A DNA stretch of 64,000 bases from the NCBI GenBank assembly GCA_900316795.1, contig ONEF01000004.1, forward strand, positions 169,245-233,244, in the 5' to 3' direction. Of the stretch, positions 8,081-16,775 are shown in pieces. Origin of the DNA: an uncultured Bacteroidales bacterium (GTDB lineage Bacteria > Bacteroidota > Bacteroidia > Bacteroidales > UBA932). The notes below the pieces were generated by a model that worked only from the letters and a program-made list of their open reading frames with translations, made no database searches and had not been told where the DNA came from. How positions within the stretch are numbered: position 1 is the stretch's first letter; every line of letters starts with the position of its first letter. A program made the translations under genes and the position numbers.

Positions 8081-9840
8081 AACATTCTTTGTTTGATTTC
8101 GTCGGCGGTTATCCTGAAGAAGGTGTATCCCCCGTTGGGAGCTGTCGCCGGAGTGTTGCACAAAAAGAGCTGGTCTATTACGTTCTGGGCTTCACGCTCG
8201 GATATCACTGCCGTGTAGGAGAAGTTTGAGTGTCTTACCAGGTCTTCCGCCGCCTTCCGGAACAACTCTTCCTGGTTTCCTTCTTCTATGTAGGCCGCAA
8301 TTTCCTCCATAGTTTCTTCTACTGAGAACTTTTCTCCCTTGAAGTCTGCCGGAGTGCCGCTTACCACTATGCAGTCTTTGCCGAACTGACGGATTTCAAA
8401 GCCCAGGGAGCGGACTTTGTCCACATTGTCCATAAGGGTGGCAAAGGAAGAGTGGTCCAGTGTAACCGTCTTCGGGAAAAGCTCTTCCTGAATCTGGCAC
8501 CGGTGGTTCTGGAGAGAGTGCAGGTATCGTTCGTAGAAAATCCGCTGGCGTGCTCTGGCTATATTTACAACCAGCAGACCTCCCTTGCCGTCAGAAACAA
8601 GAACGATGTTCTTGTCTATCTGGACGATACGCCTTTCCTGAGGCTCTTCCTCCAGATTTGAGTTGATGGAGCTGGGAACAGTTTTGTAGCCTGGTGTTTC
8701 TTCAAACGGATTGAAGAGAGGATTGTAGTCTATCTTGGGAGGTTTGAACCCGCCGCGCTGCATGATTAACTTCTCTTCCGGGGTTAGGGTGAATCCGTCT
8801 CCTGTACTTATTTCCGGAGGCACGCCTTCAGTGTCAAAATCTATTGAAGGAGCAAAGGCGTTTTTGCCAATGGCTTCCTTTACGGCGGCCTCAATAATCT
8901 GGAAGATAACCTGTTCGTTTTCCAGTTTTATCTCAGTCTTTGAGGGGCTTATGTTCACGTCCAGTTCATTGGCCGGGACTTCAAGGAAAATGAAGTAATG
9001 AGGAGTGTTTCCCTCCGGGATAAGGTTTCCGTAACCTTTCAGCACAGCCTTGTGAAGCATCGGGCTCCTGAAATATCTGCCGTTTGCAAAGAGAAAGGTG
9101 TTCTGCTGGGTTTTCTTGGCACTTTGCGGCGTTCCGATTATGCCGTAAACTTTTACTACAGTGGTTTCTACAGAAAGGTCTATCAGCTGCTTTCCAATCG
9201 CTGAGCCAAAAAGGTCAGTGAGCCTCTGCTTGAGGTTTCTTCCCCTTGGCAGGGTTATGACTTCCTTGGAGTTTGAGATGAGGCGGAATTCTATATCCAG
9301 CCTGGTCAGGGCCACGCGGGTGAACTCAGACACTATCATCCGGTATTCGCTGCTGTCAGACTTGAGGAATTTCCTTCTTGCAGGTATGTTGAAGAACAGG
9401 TTGCGGACAGCTATGTTACAACCTTCCGGGCAGGCTATTTCAGTGGTTTCAAGAACTTTGCCGCCAGATATATGTACTTCAGCACCGGTTTCCAGTCCTC
9501 TCTTGCGGGTCTTGAGAGTCACGTCTGCACAGGCGGCTATTGAAGCCAGAGCCTCTCCACGGAATCCGAAAGTTGACAGATTCTGGAGGTCTTCCACACT
9601 GTCTATCTTGGATGTTGCGTGTGAGAGGAAACAAAGCCCTGCCTCTTCCGAAGTCATTCCGCAGCCGTTGTCAATAACCTGGATGAGTGTTTTCCCGTAG
9701 TCAGACACCACCAGCATGATGGAAGTGGCTCCGGCGTCCGCGGAGTTCTCCATCAGTTCCTTGACAACAGAAGCCGGTCTCTGGATAACTTCTCCGGCGG
9801 CAATCAGGCTGTAAATATGTTCAGGTAAAACTTTTAACAT
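8077..9840 (-). CDS. mutL: DNA mismatch repair protein MutL, C-terminal endonuclease motifs degenerate
   Basis: A 587-aa protein. The N-terminal GHKL ATPase is intact: ELMEN (28-32), DAGAT, DNGCGM, and TFGFRGEALASI. The C-terminal dimerisation domain is present, but the DQHA(X)2E(X)4E metal site reads NIARARQRIFYE (about residues 426-437), and the late CPHGRP-like motif reads APNGGYTF. The nicking activity known from B. subtilis-type MutL is therefore probably absent. Heads an operon with the rhomboid, EEP and tsaC genes. Confidence 0.96.
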   Translation of the reverse strand: MLKVLPEHIYSLIAAGEVIQRPASVVKELMENSADAGATSIMLVVSDYGKTLIQVIDNGCGMTSEEAGLCFLSHATSKIDSVEDLQNLSTFGFRGEALASIAACADVTLKTRKRGLETGAEVHISGGKVLETTEIACPEGCNIAVRNLFFNIPARRKFLKSDSSEYRMIVSEFTRVALTRLDIEFRLISNSKEVITLPRGRNLKQRLTDLFGSAIGKQLIDLSVETTVVKVYGIIGTPQSAKKTQQNTFLFANGRYFRSPMLHKAVLKGYGNLIPEGNTPHYFIFLEVPANELDVNISPSKTEIKLENEQVIFQIIEAAVKEAIGKNAFAPSIDFDTEGVPPEISTGDGFTLTPEEKLIMQRGGFKPPKIDYNPLFNPFEETPGYKTVPSSINSNLEEEPQERRIVQIDKNIVLVSDGKGGLLVVNIARARQRIFYERYLHSLQNHRCQIQEELFPKTVTLDHSSFATLMDNVDKVRSLGFEIRQFGKDCIVVSGTPADFKGEKFSVEETMEEIAAYIEEGNQEELFRKAAEDLVRHSNFSYTAVISEREAQNVIDQLFLCNTPATAPNGGYTFFRITADEIKQRML

Positions 9841-9883
9841 CCGTCAACTAATATAGATGAAACTCAAAAGAAAGTCTTTGTTC

Positions 9884-10204
9884 CTACTGATGGTTGATCT
9901 GGTAGGCCTGGAACAGCAGATGAAGAGCCTTGGTAAAGTAAAGCAAGGCCACAAGTATCACAGCGATAAGAATATACACAACGTATCTCTTACCTCGGCC
10001 ATATCCCCCGTCGGCCCTCTTGAGCTCCCGGTAAGGCTTTCTGAAGCCCTTGCTTACGATACTGCCTGGCACATATTCCTTACCGCTCTCGGAAGCCTTG
10101 ATTTCTGCGTTTATCCCCTCGAATTTCTCGAGATCCTTGTTGTAATATCTGCTCGGATAGTCAAAAACCCTGTGTTCCGGCAGATGAAAAAACTTGAAAC
10201 CCAT
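9884..10204 (-). CDS. Small single-pass membrane protein upstream of mutL
   Basis: 106 aa from MGFKFFHLP. The N-terminal half has a motif PxxRxFDYPSRYYNKDLEKFE resembling a small conserved Bacteroidota protein (RYYDPEKE type, from memory). A membrane segment (VVYILIAVILVALLYF) lies near the C-terminus. It sits 43 bp upstream of mutL on the same strand. A -7 element, TATATTTG on the minus strand, lies at 10237-10244. Function unknown. Confidence 0.75.
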   Translation of the reverse strand: MGFKFFHLPEHRVFDYPSRYYNKDLEKFEGINAEIKASESGKEYVPGSIVSKGFRKPYRELKRADGGYGRGKRYVVYILIAVILVALLYFTKALHLLFQAYQINHQ

Positions 10205-10363
10205 ATCTGTCAAATAACATTTCTTTGTCTAAACTTCAAATATACTCAATATATTCCAAACGGGTTATTTCAAGTGCCATTTAATCGATACTATATTACT
10301 ATGTCCATGTTGCGCTGTGAACTGGAATTTGCGAAAAAAACATAGGAACGATTAATAAAGTTT

Positions 10364-10371
10364 TAACTTTG
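10364..10371 (+). promoter_or_regulatory. -7 element of ispF promoter, near-leaderless transcript
   Basis: TAACTTTG matches the Bacteroidota TAnnTTTG -7 consensus. The ispF ATG starts only 6 bp downstream, so the mRNA would have almost no 5' untranslated region. No good TTTG -33 element is visible at the expected distance. Confidence 0.6.
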
Positions 10372-10377
10372 CGGTAT

Positions 10378-10926
10378 ATGAAACAGACATTCAGAATCGG
10401 CAACGGATATGACGTGCATCTTCTGGCTCCTGGACTGAGACTGGTTCTTGGTGGAGTTGACATCCCGCACACAAAAGGCCTGATAGCTCATTCAGACGGA
10501 GATGTGGCAATACATGCTCTCTGCGACGCCCTTTTGGGAGCTCTTTCCCTCGGCGATATCGGACATCATTTCCCGGATTCCAGCGCGGAATTCAAGGGGA
10601 TAGACAGCAAGATCCTTCTCCGGAGGACCTACAACCTCATCCTTGAGAGAGGATACCGCTTGGTGAACGCAGACATTACCATTCTCCTCCAGAAGCCCAA
10701 AGTAGCCCCTTACATCCTCAAGATGAGGGAAACCCTTGCGGAGACTTTGTCTGCCACAGCCAAGGATTTCTGCCACAGCAGAGGCATCAGTCCGGATTCC
10801 GGCTATGCTTGCAGCATGGAGGACATATCAGTCAAAGCAACCACTACGGAAGGTGCCGGATTTGTGGGCCGGGAAGAGGGTGTAGCGGTTTATGCGACAG
10901 TACTTGTTGAAAAAATTTGTGAATAA
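10378..10926 (+). CDS. ispF: 2-C-methyl-D-erythritol 2,4-cyclodiphosphate synthase
   Basis: A 182-aa protein covering the whole IspF family: IGNGYDVH (metal Asp/His), GLIAHSDGDVAIHALCDALLGA, GDIGHHFPD, and C-terminal SVKATTTEGAGFVGREEGVA. It forms MEcPP in the MEP isoprenoid pathway. The ATG at 10378 is preferred over the TTG at 10369. The 3' end of the gene contains the -33 element of the tRNA promoter. Confidence 0.97.
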   Translation: MKQTFRIGNGYDVHLLAPGLRLVLGGVDIPHTKGLIAHSDGDVAIHALCDALLGALSLGDIGHHFPDSSAEFKGIDSKILLRRTYNLILERGYRLVNADITILLQKPKVAPYILKMRETLAETLSATAKDFCHSRGISPDSGYACSMEDISVKATTTEGAGFVGREEGVAVYATVLVEKICE

Positions 10927-10946
10927 GATAAAAATTCTTACTTTTG
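10916..10946 (+). promoter_or_regulatory. Promoter for the tRNA-Gln/tRNA-Met unit
   Basis: TTTG at 10916-10919, a 19-bp spacer, then TACTTTTG at 10939-10946. This is a full match to the Bacteroidota housekeeping sigma consensus. The -33 part lies in the last codons of ispF. The first tRNA begins 26 bp downstream. Confidence 0.85.
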
Positions 10947-10971
10947 CAACCCCAAAACCAGTTGGGAGTAT

Positions 10972-11042
10972 TGAGATATGGTGTAATGGCAGCACAAGAG
11001 ATTCTGGTCCTCTTAGTCCTGGTTCGAATCCGGGTATCTCAA
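10972..11042 (+). tRNA. tRNA-Gln, anticodon CTG
   Basis: Acceptor arms TGAGATA (10972-10978) and TATCTCA (11035-11041) pair perfectly. The anticodon loop is TTCTGGT with anticodon CTG, and the T-loop is GTTCGAATC. The innermost anticodon-stem pair is A-C. No CCA is encoded. CTG is the less usual Gln anticodon; a TTG tRNA is expected elsewhere in the genome. Confidence 0.93.
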
Positions 11043-11080
11043 CAAATCTGAAAGTCCAGCCAGCTGCTGGGCACAGTGAT

Positions 11081-11154
11081 GGCGCGGTAGCTCAGCTGGT
11101 TAGAGCGCATGATTCATAATCATGAGGTCGGCGGTTCAAGCCCGCCCCGCGCTA
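11081..11154 (+). tRNA. tRNA-Met, anticodon CAT (elongator type)
   Basis: 74 nt. Acceptor GGCGCGG pairs with CCGCGCT (one G-U), the D arm is GCTCAGCTGGTTAGAGC, the anticodon loop is TTCATAA and the T-loop TTCAAGC. The first acceptor pair and D arm resemble elongator Met rather than initiator. A CAT anticodon could also be lysidine-modified Ile2, which cannot be fully excluded by eye. Confidence 0.92.
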
Positions 11155-11161
11155 CAAAATA

Positions 11162-11193
11162 AAGCGACAGAAATGATTCTGCCGCTTTTTTTT
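11162..11193 (+). terminator. Terminator of the tRNA unit
   Basis: Stem AGCG-A-CAGAA with TTCTG-C-CGCT, a four-base loop and a run of eight T. It lies 8 bp after tRNA-Met. Confidence 0.9.
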
Positions 11194-11213
11194 ATCATAG
11201 GGTCTCTCTGTTG

Positions 11214-11633
11214 TCAGTTGAGGCTGAAGAAGAAGTACAGGCCGGCCCAGTTTTTCGGGATGCCTCTGGCGGAACCTATCTGGGAGCCATATTTGTCTCG
11301 GATAGTGCCGTCGTTGTCCACTTTGCCGATCTGGCTTCCGTACTTGTCGCGTACCACTCCGTCTGAATTGACTTTTCCAACCTGGCTGCCATATTTGTCC
11401 CTGATGGCGCCGTCGGAGTCTATCTTCCCTATCTGGGAGCCGTACTTGTCCCGTACTGTGCCGTCATTGTTTATCTTGCCAGTCTGTGAGCCGTATTTGT
11501 CCCGGATGGTGCCGTCGCTCTGGATGGATCCTATCTGGCTTCCGTACTTGTCGCGGATCGTCTGGGCATCTGCCTTTGAAGGCAGGGCCAGCAGAATTAT
11601 CGCTGAGGCCAAAAGTGCAATAATCTTTTTCAT
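11214..11633 (-). CDS. Secreted 5-fold beta-flower repeat protein
   Basis: A 139-aa protein with a Sec signal peptide (residues 1-24, ending ADA-Q). It is followed by six 17-residue repeats of the form IRDKYGSQIGKIxxDGT, then an aromatic tail (GLYFFFSLN). The layout matches the small Bacteroidota proteins named 5-fold beta-flower, each repeat giving one blade. Exported; biochemical role unknown. The underlying DNA is a 51-bp tandem repeat. Convergent with the tRNA unit and preceded by the SGNH hydrolase on the same strand. Confidence 0.88.
   Translation of the reverse strand: MKKIIALLASAIILLALPSKADAQTIRDKYGSQIGSIQSDGTIRDKYGSQTGKINNDGTVRDKYGSQIGKIDSDGAIRDKYGSQVGKVNSDGVVRDKYGSQIGKVDNDGTIRDKYGSQIGSARGIPKNWAGLYFFFSLN
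11250..11560 (-). repeat. 51-bp tandem repeat in the beta-flower gene
   Basis: About six imperfect 51-bp units encode the 17-residue repeats. The units diverge at many third positions, so they are older than the rsmE minisatellite, while RDKYGSQ is kept in every one. Confidence 0.9.
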
Positions 11634-11646
11634 AGCTGTAAAGGTG

Positions 11647-12453
11647 TTATTTGTCTATCTTCTTGAACTCCTCCAGCAATAATCCTTCCATAACTTTATA
11701 ACCCGCAATAATAGGGTGCACACCATCCTTTGAGTACTTCTTCGGGAAGCCTCCGTTTTCATCGGCCAGCAGAGAATGGTAGTCTATGTAAGGGATACCT
11801 TCTCCAGCGGCATATTCTCTTATCATCTTGTTGAGTTTGATGATGTCCTGTGCCGGGGCGAGGTCCTTCCTCCAGATAAATCCTGCTGCAGGCGGAACGG
11901 AACAGAGTATCGGCTTGATATTGTGAGCCTTGGCAAGTTCCACCATAGACTTCAGGTTGCCAAGAATGTTCTCCAGGGAGATTATGCCGTTGTTCTGGGC
12001 TACATCGTTGGTGCCTGCCATAATGAACACGTACTGAGGGTTCAGGTCCAGCACATCCCTGCGGAAACGGACCAGCATCTCGCTTGTTGTCTGCCCGGAG
12101 ATTCCCCTGCCCACAAAGTTGTTGTCGCGGAAGAATGTGGAATCCAGGTCCCACCAAAGTTCAGTGATAGAGTCTCCCATAAGCACTGCCTTCACCTTGC
12201 GGCTTTTCCACTCGCACTTGGCGCATTTTGCCTTTTGTTCCTTGTCTTTTTCAGCAATTTTCATTTTCTCGGCGATTATGGCATTGTCTTTCCGGAACAC
12301 ATAGAACTGTGCCCAGTCCTGTTTCTTTGTGTCTGCTTTGGCCGCCTGCACATCGTTTGGCTCTGATGTCTTGGCGGCAGCCTTCTGTGTCTGTGCCGCG
12401 GTGAAAGATGCTGAAGCCAGCATTGCAAGCGCCAGTATGAATATCCTTCTCAT
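11647..12453 (-). CDS. Periplasmic SGNH/GDSL-family hydrolase
   Basis: 268 aa from MRRIFIL, with a cleavable signal peptide (ASASFTAAQ). All four SGNH blocks are seen: MGDSITELWW (Ser), GRGISGQTT (Gly), MAGTNDVAQN (Asn) and DGVHPIIAGY (Asp-His). Likely an esterase acting on cell-envelope or plant/host glycan esters; the substrate is unknown. The upstream Met at 12495 would spoil the signal peptide and is rejected. Confidence 0.9.
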   Translation of the reverse strand: MRRIFILALAMLASASFTAAQTQKAAAKTSEPNDVQAAKADTKKQDWAQFYVFRKDNAIIAEKMKIAEKDKEQKAKCAKCEWKSRKVKAVLMGDSITELWWDLDSTFFRDNNFVGRGISGQTTSEMLVRFRRDVLDLNPQYVFIMAGTNDVAQNNGIISLENILGNLKSMVELAKAHNIKPILCSVPPAAGFIWRKDLAPAQDIIKLNKMIREYAAGEGIPYIDYHSLLADENGGFPKKYSKDGVHPIIAGYKVMEGLLLEEFKKIDK

Positions 12454-12574
12454 GGTGTAAGTATGTTTTGTCTTAAAACAGTTGCAAGTTAACACTTTTT
12501 ATGTATTTGTTTCTCTCTGACATTTGTCCATTTTGTTGCATTTAATAGTTGAATCCAGAATAAAAAAACAATCA

Positions 12575-12609
12575 TTGACACAACCTGTCAAAACACGGCA
12601 GTACCTTTG
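12575..12609 (+). promoter_or_regulatory. Operator candidate and promoter of the umu operon
   Basis: A perfect inverted repeat TTGACA-N5-TGTCAA at 12575-12591 lies 10 bp upstream of a -7 element TACCTTTG (12602-12609). The first half-site also sits near the -33 position. A repressor bound here would block the promoter, as expected for a DNA-damage-induced operon. No experiment supports this. Confidence 0.65.
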
Positions 12610-12646
12610 CATCGTGAAAAAGTAAAACAAACAAAAACATAAGATT

Positions 12647-12754
12647 ATGAACAGCTACAACATTCTTTTCAACAGTGAGATAGCAGCCTTCATCGAGGAG
12701 ACTATCGGAGACGCCCAGGAAGTCCAGATTTCCATAATCAGGGATGACAGGTAG
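12647..12754 (+). CDS. 35-aa ORF upstream of and overlapping umuD
   Basis: It begins MNSYNILFNSEIAAFIEETI and ends in IRDDR. The ORF starts 37 bp after the -7 element and its stop codon lies 11 bases inside umuD (overlap 12744-12754), typical of translational coupling. The sequence is acidic and helical-looking, with no Cys and no signal. No family recognised. It could be a genuine small protein of the damage response or a leader ORF that sets umuD translation. Confidence 0.65.
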   Translation: MNSYNILFNSEIAAFIEETIGDAQEVQISIIRDDR

Positions 12755-13205
12755 CAGTGTTTCTCTGGTGCTGCCGGTGGCGGACGGTGGCATAAGGGCG
12801 GGGTTTCCTTCTCCGGCCCAGGATTATCTGGAGAGCGGGATAGATTTGAACCGGGAGCTGGTGAAGAATCCCGCAGCCACGTTTTTCGGGCGGGTGAGTG
12901 GAGATTCGATGACAGTGGCCGGTATAGACGACGGAGACTTGATTGTGATAGACAAGAGCATTTCTGCGTCGGAAGGAGATATAGCAGTGTGCTATGTGGA
13001 CGGGGAGTTTACTTTGAAGAGGATTCACATTGAAAGGAAAAGTGGAAAACCTGGAAGAGGCGGTGAGGCCGAACATGAATGCGAAGAAGTCTTGTGGCTT
13101 GTGCCGGAGAACCCTAAGTACAAGAAGATAAAAGTGACGCGGGAGCAGAACTTTATGGTGTGGGGCGTGGTTACATATACCATAAAGAAAATCAGGAAGA
13201 TGTGA
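12744..13205 (+). CDS. umuD: UmuD-type self-cleaving S24 peptidase, DNA polymerase V subunit
   Basis: A 153-aa protein with the cleavage site A19-G20 inside RAGFPSPAQDY, catalytic Ser55 (SGDSM) and Lys92 (FTLKRI). The family self-cleaves on RecA filaments to give UmuD', which joins UmuC as Pol V. There is no DNA-binding N-terminus, so it is not a LexA. The ATG overlaps the preceding 35-aa ORF. umuC follows after 44 bp. Confidence 0.94.
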   Translation: MTGSSVSLVLPVADGGIRAGFPSPAQDYLESGIDLNRELVKNPAATFFGRVSGDSMTVAGIDDGDLIVIDKSISASEGDIAVCYVDGEFTLKRIHIERKSGKPGRGGEAEHECEEVLWLVPENPKYKKIKVTREQNFMVWGVVTYTIKKIRKM

Positions 13206-13249
13206 GAGAGGGAAGATGTGGGAGAGGGCTTAATCGTTGATAATTTTTC

Positions 13250-14617
13250 ATGGATGGAGAAAGACAAGGACGGTTTCTGGGAGTGATGGACTGCAACAAC
13301 TTCTTTGTCTCCTGCGAGAGGGTGTTTGACCCGTCTCTGGAGGGGAGGCCGGTTGTGGTGCTTTCCAACAACGATGGCTGTGCCGTATCCAGAAGCCAGG
13401 AAGCCAAGGCTTTGGGTATAAAGATGGGAATGCCGGCATTCAAGATTGAGGAGGAGTTCCTGAGGAACGGGGTGGATGTTGCGATGTGCTCTTCCAACTA
13501 TACGCTTTACGGAGACATGAGCCGCCGAGCAATGGATATTCTGAGGGATGTAGCCGGGAATGTGGATGTATATTCTATAGATGAGGCGTTTGTGGATTTC
13601 GGTTCAATGGCGCCGGAAGATGTGGTTTCTCTGGGGAGTGAGATAGTTTCCCGGGTGACCAAGGGGACGGGCATCCCGGTATCTGTGGGATGCGCTCATT
13701 CAAAGACACTTGCAAAGGCTGCTACAAGGTTTGCAAAGAAGTTCAAGGGATATAGGGGATTCTGCCTGATAGACTCAGAGGAGCAGCGGCGGAAGGCTAT
13801 TTCGTTGCTGCCGCTGGAGGATGTCTGGGGCATAGGCTACCGCTCTGTCAAAAAGTTCTCGGCGATGGGGATTCTGACGGCGGCGGACTTTGTGGAGAAG
13901 GGGCCTTACTGGATAAAGCAGAGGATGGGGGTGTGCGGCCTGAGAACATACGAGGAGCTTATGGGGAGGGATGTCATCCGCCTGGACCACAGGCAGCTCA
14001 AGCAGACCATCACCACCAGCCGCAGCTTCGGTGAACTTGTATCTGACATCGGGCAGCTTAAGACTGCGGTATCTAACTTTGCGTCTTCCTGCGCCCGGAA
14101 ACTCAGGGCCCAGAACAGTTCCGCCTTGTATGCTACAGTGTTCCTTATGACCAGTTTTTTCAGGGAAGACCTTCCGCAGTACTACAATCGTGCGGTGGTG
14201 GAATTTCCGGAGGCTGAGGACAGCTCCATAGGTCTGGTGGAAGGCTGCCTGGAGGCTTTGGAGAAAGTGTATCGGCCCGGGTATGCCTACAAGAAAGCCG
14301 GAGTTACGGTAAGCGGGATAGTTCCCGACGGCCACATCCAGCAAAACCTTTACTATCAGCCTGATTATGAGCGCAACCGGAAGATAGACCTCCTGATGGA
14401 TGAAGTCAACCGCCGCTACGGGCGCAGCACGCTTCACTTGGCCGTACAGGGAGAAAGTGCCGTCTTCAACCGCAGAGTCAGAAAACCGGCCGGAGTGTTG
14501 CAAGGCAAAACATCTTCGGGCATCGCTGAGCGGAAGGAAAAATGGGAAATGAGGTGCGAGCACCTTTCCAGAAACTATACCACAGATCTGAATGATGTTA
14601 TAACAGTCTGTTGCTGA
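13250..14617 (+). CDS. umuC: UmuC, Y-family translesion DNA polymerase
   Basis: A 455-aa protein with the Y-family catalytic blocks [33 protein letters not shown] and [12 protein letters not shown], then the helix-hairpin-helix and little-finger regions. It is the catalytic subunit of Pol V and copies past damaged bases with low fidelity. An alternative start at MDCNNFF (residue 14) would remove 13 weakly conserved residues. Convergent with the M3 peptidase gene, 23 bp away. Confidence 0.95.
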   Translation: MDGERQGRFLGVMDCNNFFVSCERVFDPSLEGRPVVVLSNNDGCAVSRSQEAKALGIKMGMPAFKIEEEFLRNGVDVAMCSSNYTLYGDMSRRAMDILRDVAGNVDVYSIDEAFVDFGSMAPEDVVSLGSEIVSRVTKGTGIPVSVGCAHSKTLAKAATRFAKKFKGYRGFCLIDSEEQRRKAISLLPLEDVWGIGYRSVKKFSAMGILTAADFVEKGPYWIKQRMGVCGLRTYEELMGRDVIRLDHRQLKQTITTSRSFGELVSDIGQLKTAVSNFASSCARKLRAQNSSALYATVFLMTSFFREDLPQYYNRAVVEFPEAEDSSIGLVEGCLEALEKVYRPGYAYKKAGVTVSGIVPDGHIQQNLYYQPDYERNRKIDLLMDEVNRRYGRSTLHLAVQGESAVFNRRVRKPAGVLQGKTSSGIAERKEKWEMRCEHLSRNYTTDLNDVITVCC

Positions 14618-14640
14618 GCGTGCAGTATTTTTTGGCGGCT

Positions 14641-16713
14641 TTATCTCATTCCACAACGCTTAAGCAGAGCGTCTGGTTTGGGATCTCGGCCGCGGAAGTT
14701 GCGGTAGAGTACGGCGGCGTCTTCCAGATTGCCTTTTTCCAGGATGTTTTCCCTGAAGCTCCTGGCGGTATTCCTGTCAAAGATGCCGTTCTTCTTGAAG
14801 AGCGAGAAGGCGTCTGCCTCAAGCACTTCGGCCCATTTGTAGGAGTAATAGCCGGCAGCGTATCCGCCGGAGAAGATGTGGGTGAAACTTGGGCAGAAAG
14901 CACAGCCTTTGGCGTTAGGCAGGAGCCTGCATTTCTCTTTCAGGCGGTTTTCCAGTTTTTCAAGATCGGCCGGAGTTTTTATCTCATCGATTTTCTCCTT
15001 TGACATTGTGTGCAGAGCCATGTCGGTAATGCCGAAAGCCAGCTGGCGTACAAAGGCGTAGCCGCTGTTGTAGTTTCTGGCACGCTTGATCTTGGAAATA
15101 AGCTCTTTGCCTATGACCTTGTTTGTCTTGTAATGCCTTCCGGCCATCTTGAGGAATTCTTCTTCAACCGCCCAGTTTTCCATAATCTGGGACGGGAGTT
15201 CAACAAAGTCCCGTGTTACGGATGTGCCTGTCAAGGACGGATATTTTCCCTTGCCCATTATGCCGTGCAGAGCGTGCCCGAATTCGTGGAGAACGGTTGT
15301 CACCTCGCTGAAGGTCAAAAGAGACGGTTTGGTAGGAGTGGGCTTGGTGAAGTTGCAGACGATGGAAATCAGGGGCCTTTCTTCAGGTATGCCGCCACTG
15401 TCCCGGAAGGATGTCATCCAGGCTCCGCCCCTTTTGCTCTTTCTTGGGAAGAAGTCGCTGTAGAAAAGGGCCAGATGACTTCCGTCCTCATCAAGCACGT
15501 CGTAAACTTTCACGTCTTTGTGGTAAGCTGGAATGTCCTTGGCTTCCACAAAACGGATTCCATAGAGGCGGTTTGCAAGGAGGAAAAGGCTCTGCTGGAC
15601 ATTCTCGAGCTTGAAGAAAGGTTTGACCATATCATCGCTGAGACTGTATCGGCTCTGGCGGAGTTTTTCACTCCAGTAGGCAAAATCCCAGCCTTGGAGA
15701 GTGCCCGGAGTGCCGTCTTCTTCCTTGAAACCATGTTTGCGGGCAAATTCCTCAATTCTCTTCACTTCCTTTTTACCGTAAGGAAGAGTCTTGTCCAGAA
15801 GGTTCTTGAGAAAAGAGTTCACGGTCTTGGTATTCTTTGCCATCCTGTATTTCAGTGCTGCCTGCGCCGGGTTCTTGAACCCCAGGAGGTTGGCCGAATC
15901 CATTCTCAGTTCCAGTATCCTTCTTGTTATGGCCGTATTGTCATATTTCCCTCCAAGGCAACGGGAGCCGTAGGCAAAGTACATCTTTTTCCTCAGTTCC
16001 CTTTTCGGAGAGAATTTCATGAAAGCTGAATAGCTTGGAGCCTGGAGGGTGAACACCCATCCCTTGAGTTTCCTTTCCTTGGCTTCCTGGGCAGCTGCTT
16101 CAACCACATAATCAGGCAGATCAGTTATGTCCTCCTTGTCAGTCAGGTGAAGGATGAAATCATTGGTGGCATCCAGCACGTTTTTCCCGAACTTCAAGCT
16201 CAGGAGACTGGCCTCTTCAGAGATTTTGGCAAGGTGCCTTTTCCCTTCCTCGTCCAACAGGGCTCCGTTTTCCTTGAAGGATAGGAACTTCTTCTCAAGA
16301 AGCCTTGCCTGCTCCTTGTCGAGATGGAGTCTCCTCCTGTTCTCATAGACAAATTTTATCCTTTGGAAAAGCTTGTCGTTGAACAATATATGGAGAGAAA
16401 GCTTGGTAAGTTCAGGAGATATTTCCTCAGCGATGCTCTGCATTTTGTCTGAGGAGAGGCACTCGTTGAGGTTGAAGAAGATGCCGCTTACCTCATCCAG
16501 GGCCTTGCCGGAAAACTCCAGAGCCTCCACCGTATTCTGGAATGTAGGTTCCTCTTTGTTCTCTGCGATAGCGGCTACTTCATTGTAGGCCTGCTTGATG
16601 GCTTCTTTGAAAGCCGGCAGATAATCATCTTCTTTGATCTTGTCAAACTGCGGTGCCCCGTACCTTAGATTTGAGGCACGGAGAAGGATATTCTGTTTCA
16701 TCTTATGATTCAA
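14641..16713 (-). CDS. dcp: M3-family zinc metallopeptidase, peptidyl-dipeptidase Dcp type
   Basis: 690 aa, the usual length for Dcp/oligopeptidase A. The zinc motif is HEFGHALHG, followed by the distal Glu in SQIMENWAVE. The N-terminal helical region is typical (PAFKEAI..AYNEVAAIA). There is no signal peptide, so probably cytoplasmic, though Dcp-type enzymes vary. It degrades short peptides. The gene symbol is by family only. Confidence 0.9.
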   Translation of the reverse strand: MNHKMKQNILLRASNLRYGAPQFDKIKEDDYLPAFKEAIKQAYNEVAAIAENKEEPTFQNTVEALEFSGKALDEVSGIFFNLNECLSSDKMQSIAEEISPELTKLSLHILFNDKLFQRIKFVYENRRRLHLDKEQARLLEKKFLSFKENGALLDEEGKRHLAKISEEASLLSLKFGKNVLDATNDFILHLTDKEDITDLPDYVVEAAAQEAKERKLKGWVFTLQAPSYSAFMKFSPKRELRKKMYFAYGSRCLGGKYDNTAITRRILELRMDSANLLGFKNPAQAALKYRMAKNTKTVNSFLKNLLDKTLPYGKKEVKRIEEFARKHGFKEEDGTPGTLQGWDFAYWSEKLRQSRYSLSDDMVKPFFKLENVQQSLFLLANRLYGIRFVEAKDIPAYHKDVKVYDVLDEDGSHLALFYSDFFPRKSKRGGAWMTSFRDSGGIPEERPLISIVCNFTKPTPTKPSLLTFSEVTTVLHEFGHALHGIMGKGKYPSLTGTSVTRDFVELPSQIMENWAVEEEFLKMAGRHYKTNKVIGKELISKIKRARNYNSGYAFVRQLAFGITDMALHTMSKEKIDEIKTPADLEKLENRLKEKCRLLPNAKGCAFCPSFTHIFSGGYAAGYYSYKWAEVLEADAFSLFKKNGIFDRNTARSFRENILEKGNLEDAAVLYRNFRGRDPKPDALLKRCGMR

Positions 16714-16775
16714 TTGTAAAGGAATTTGGCCTGACTTTCCACAGGTCTGTTTTTCAGTAAAGAGTCGTGCCCGGA

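Noticed and set aside
11250..11560. CRISPR-like regular repeats
   Set aside because: The 51-bp periodicity is coding repeats of the beta-flower protein; there are no spacers and no cas genes in the window.
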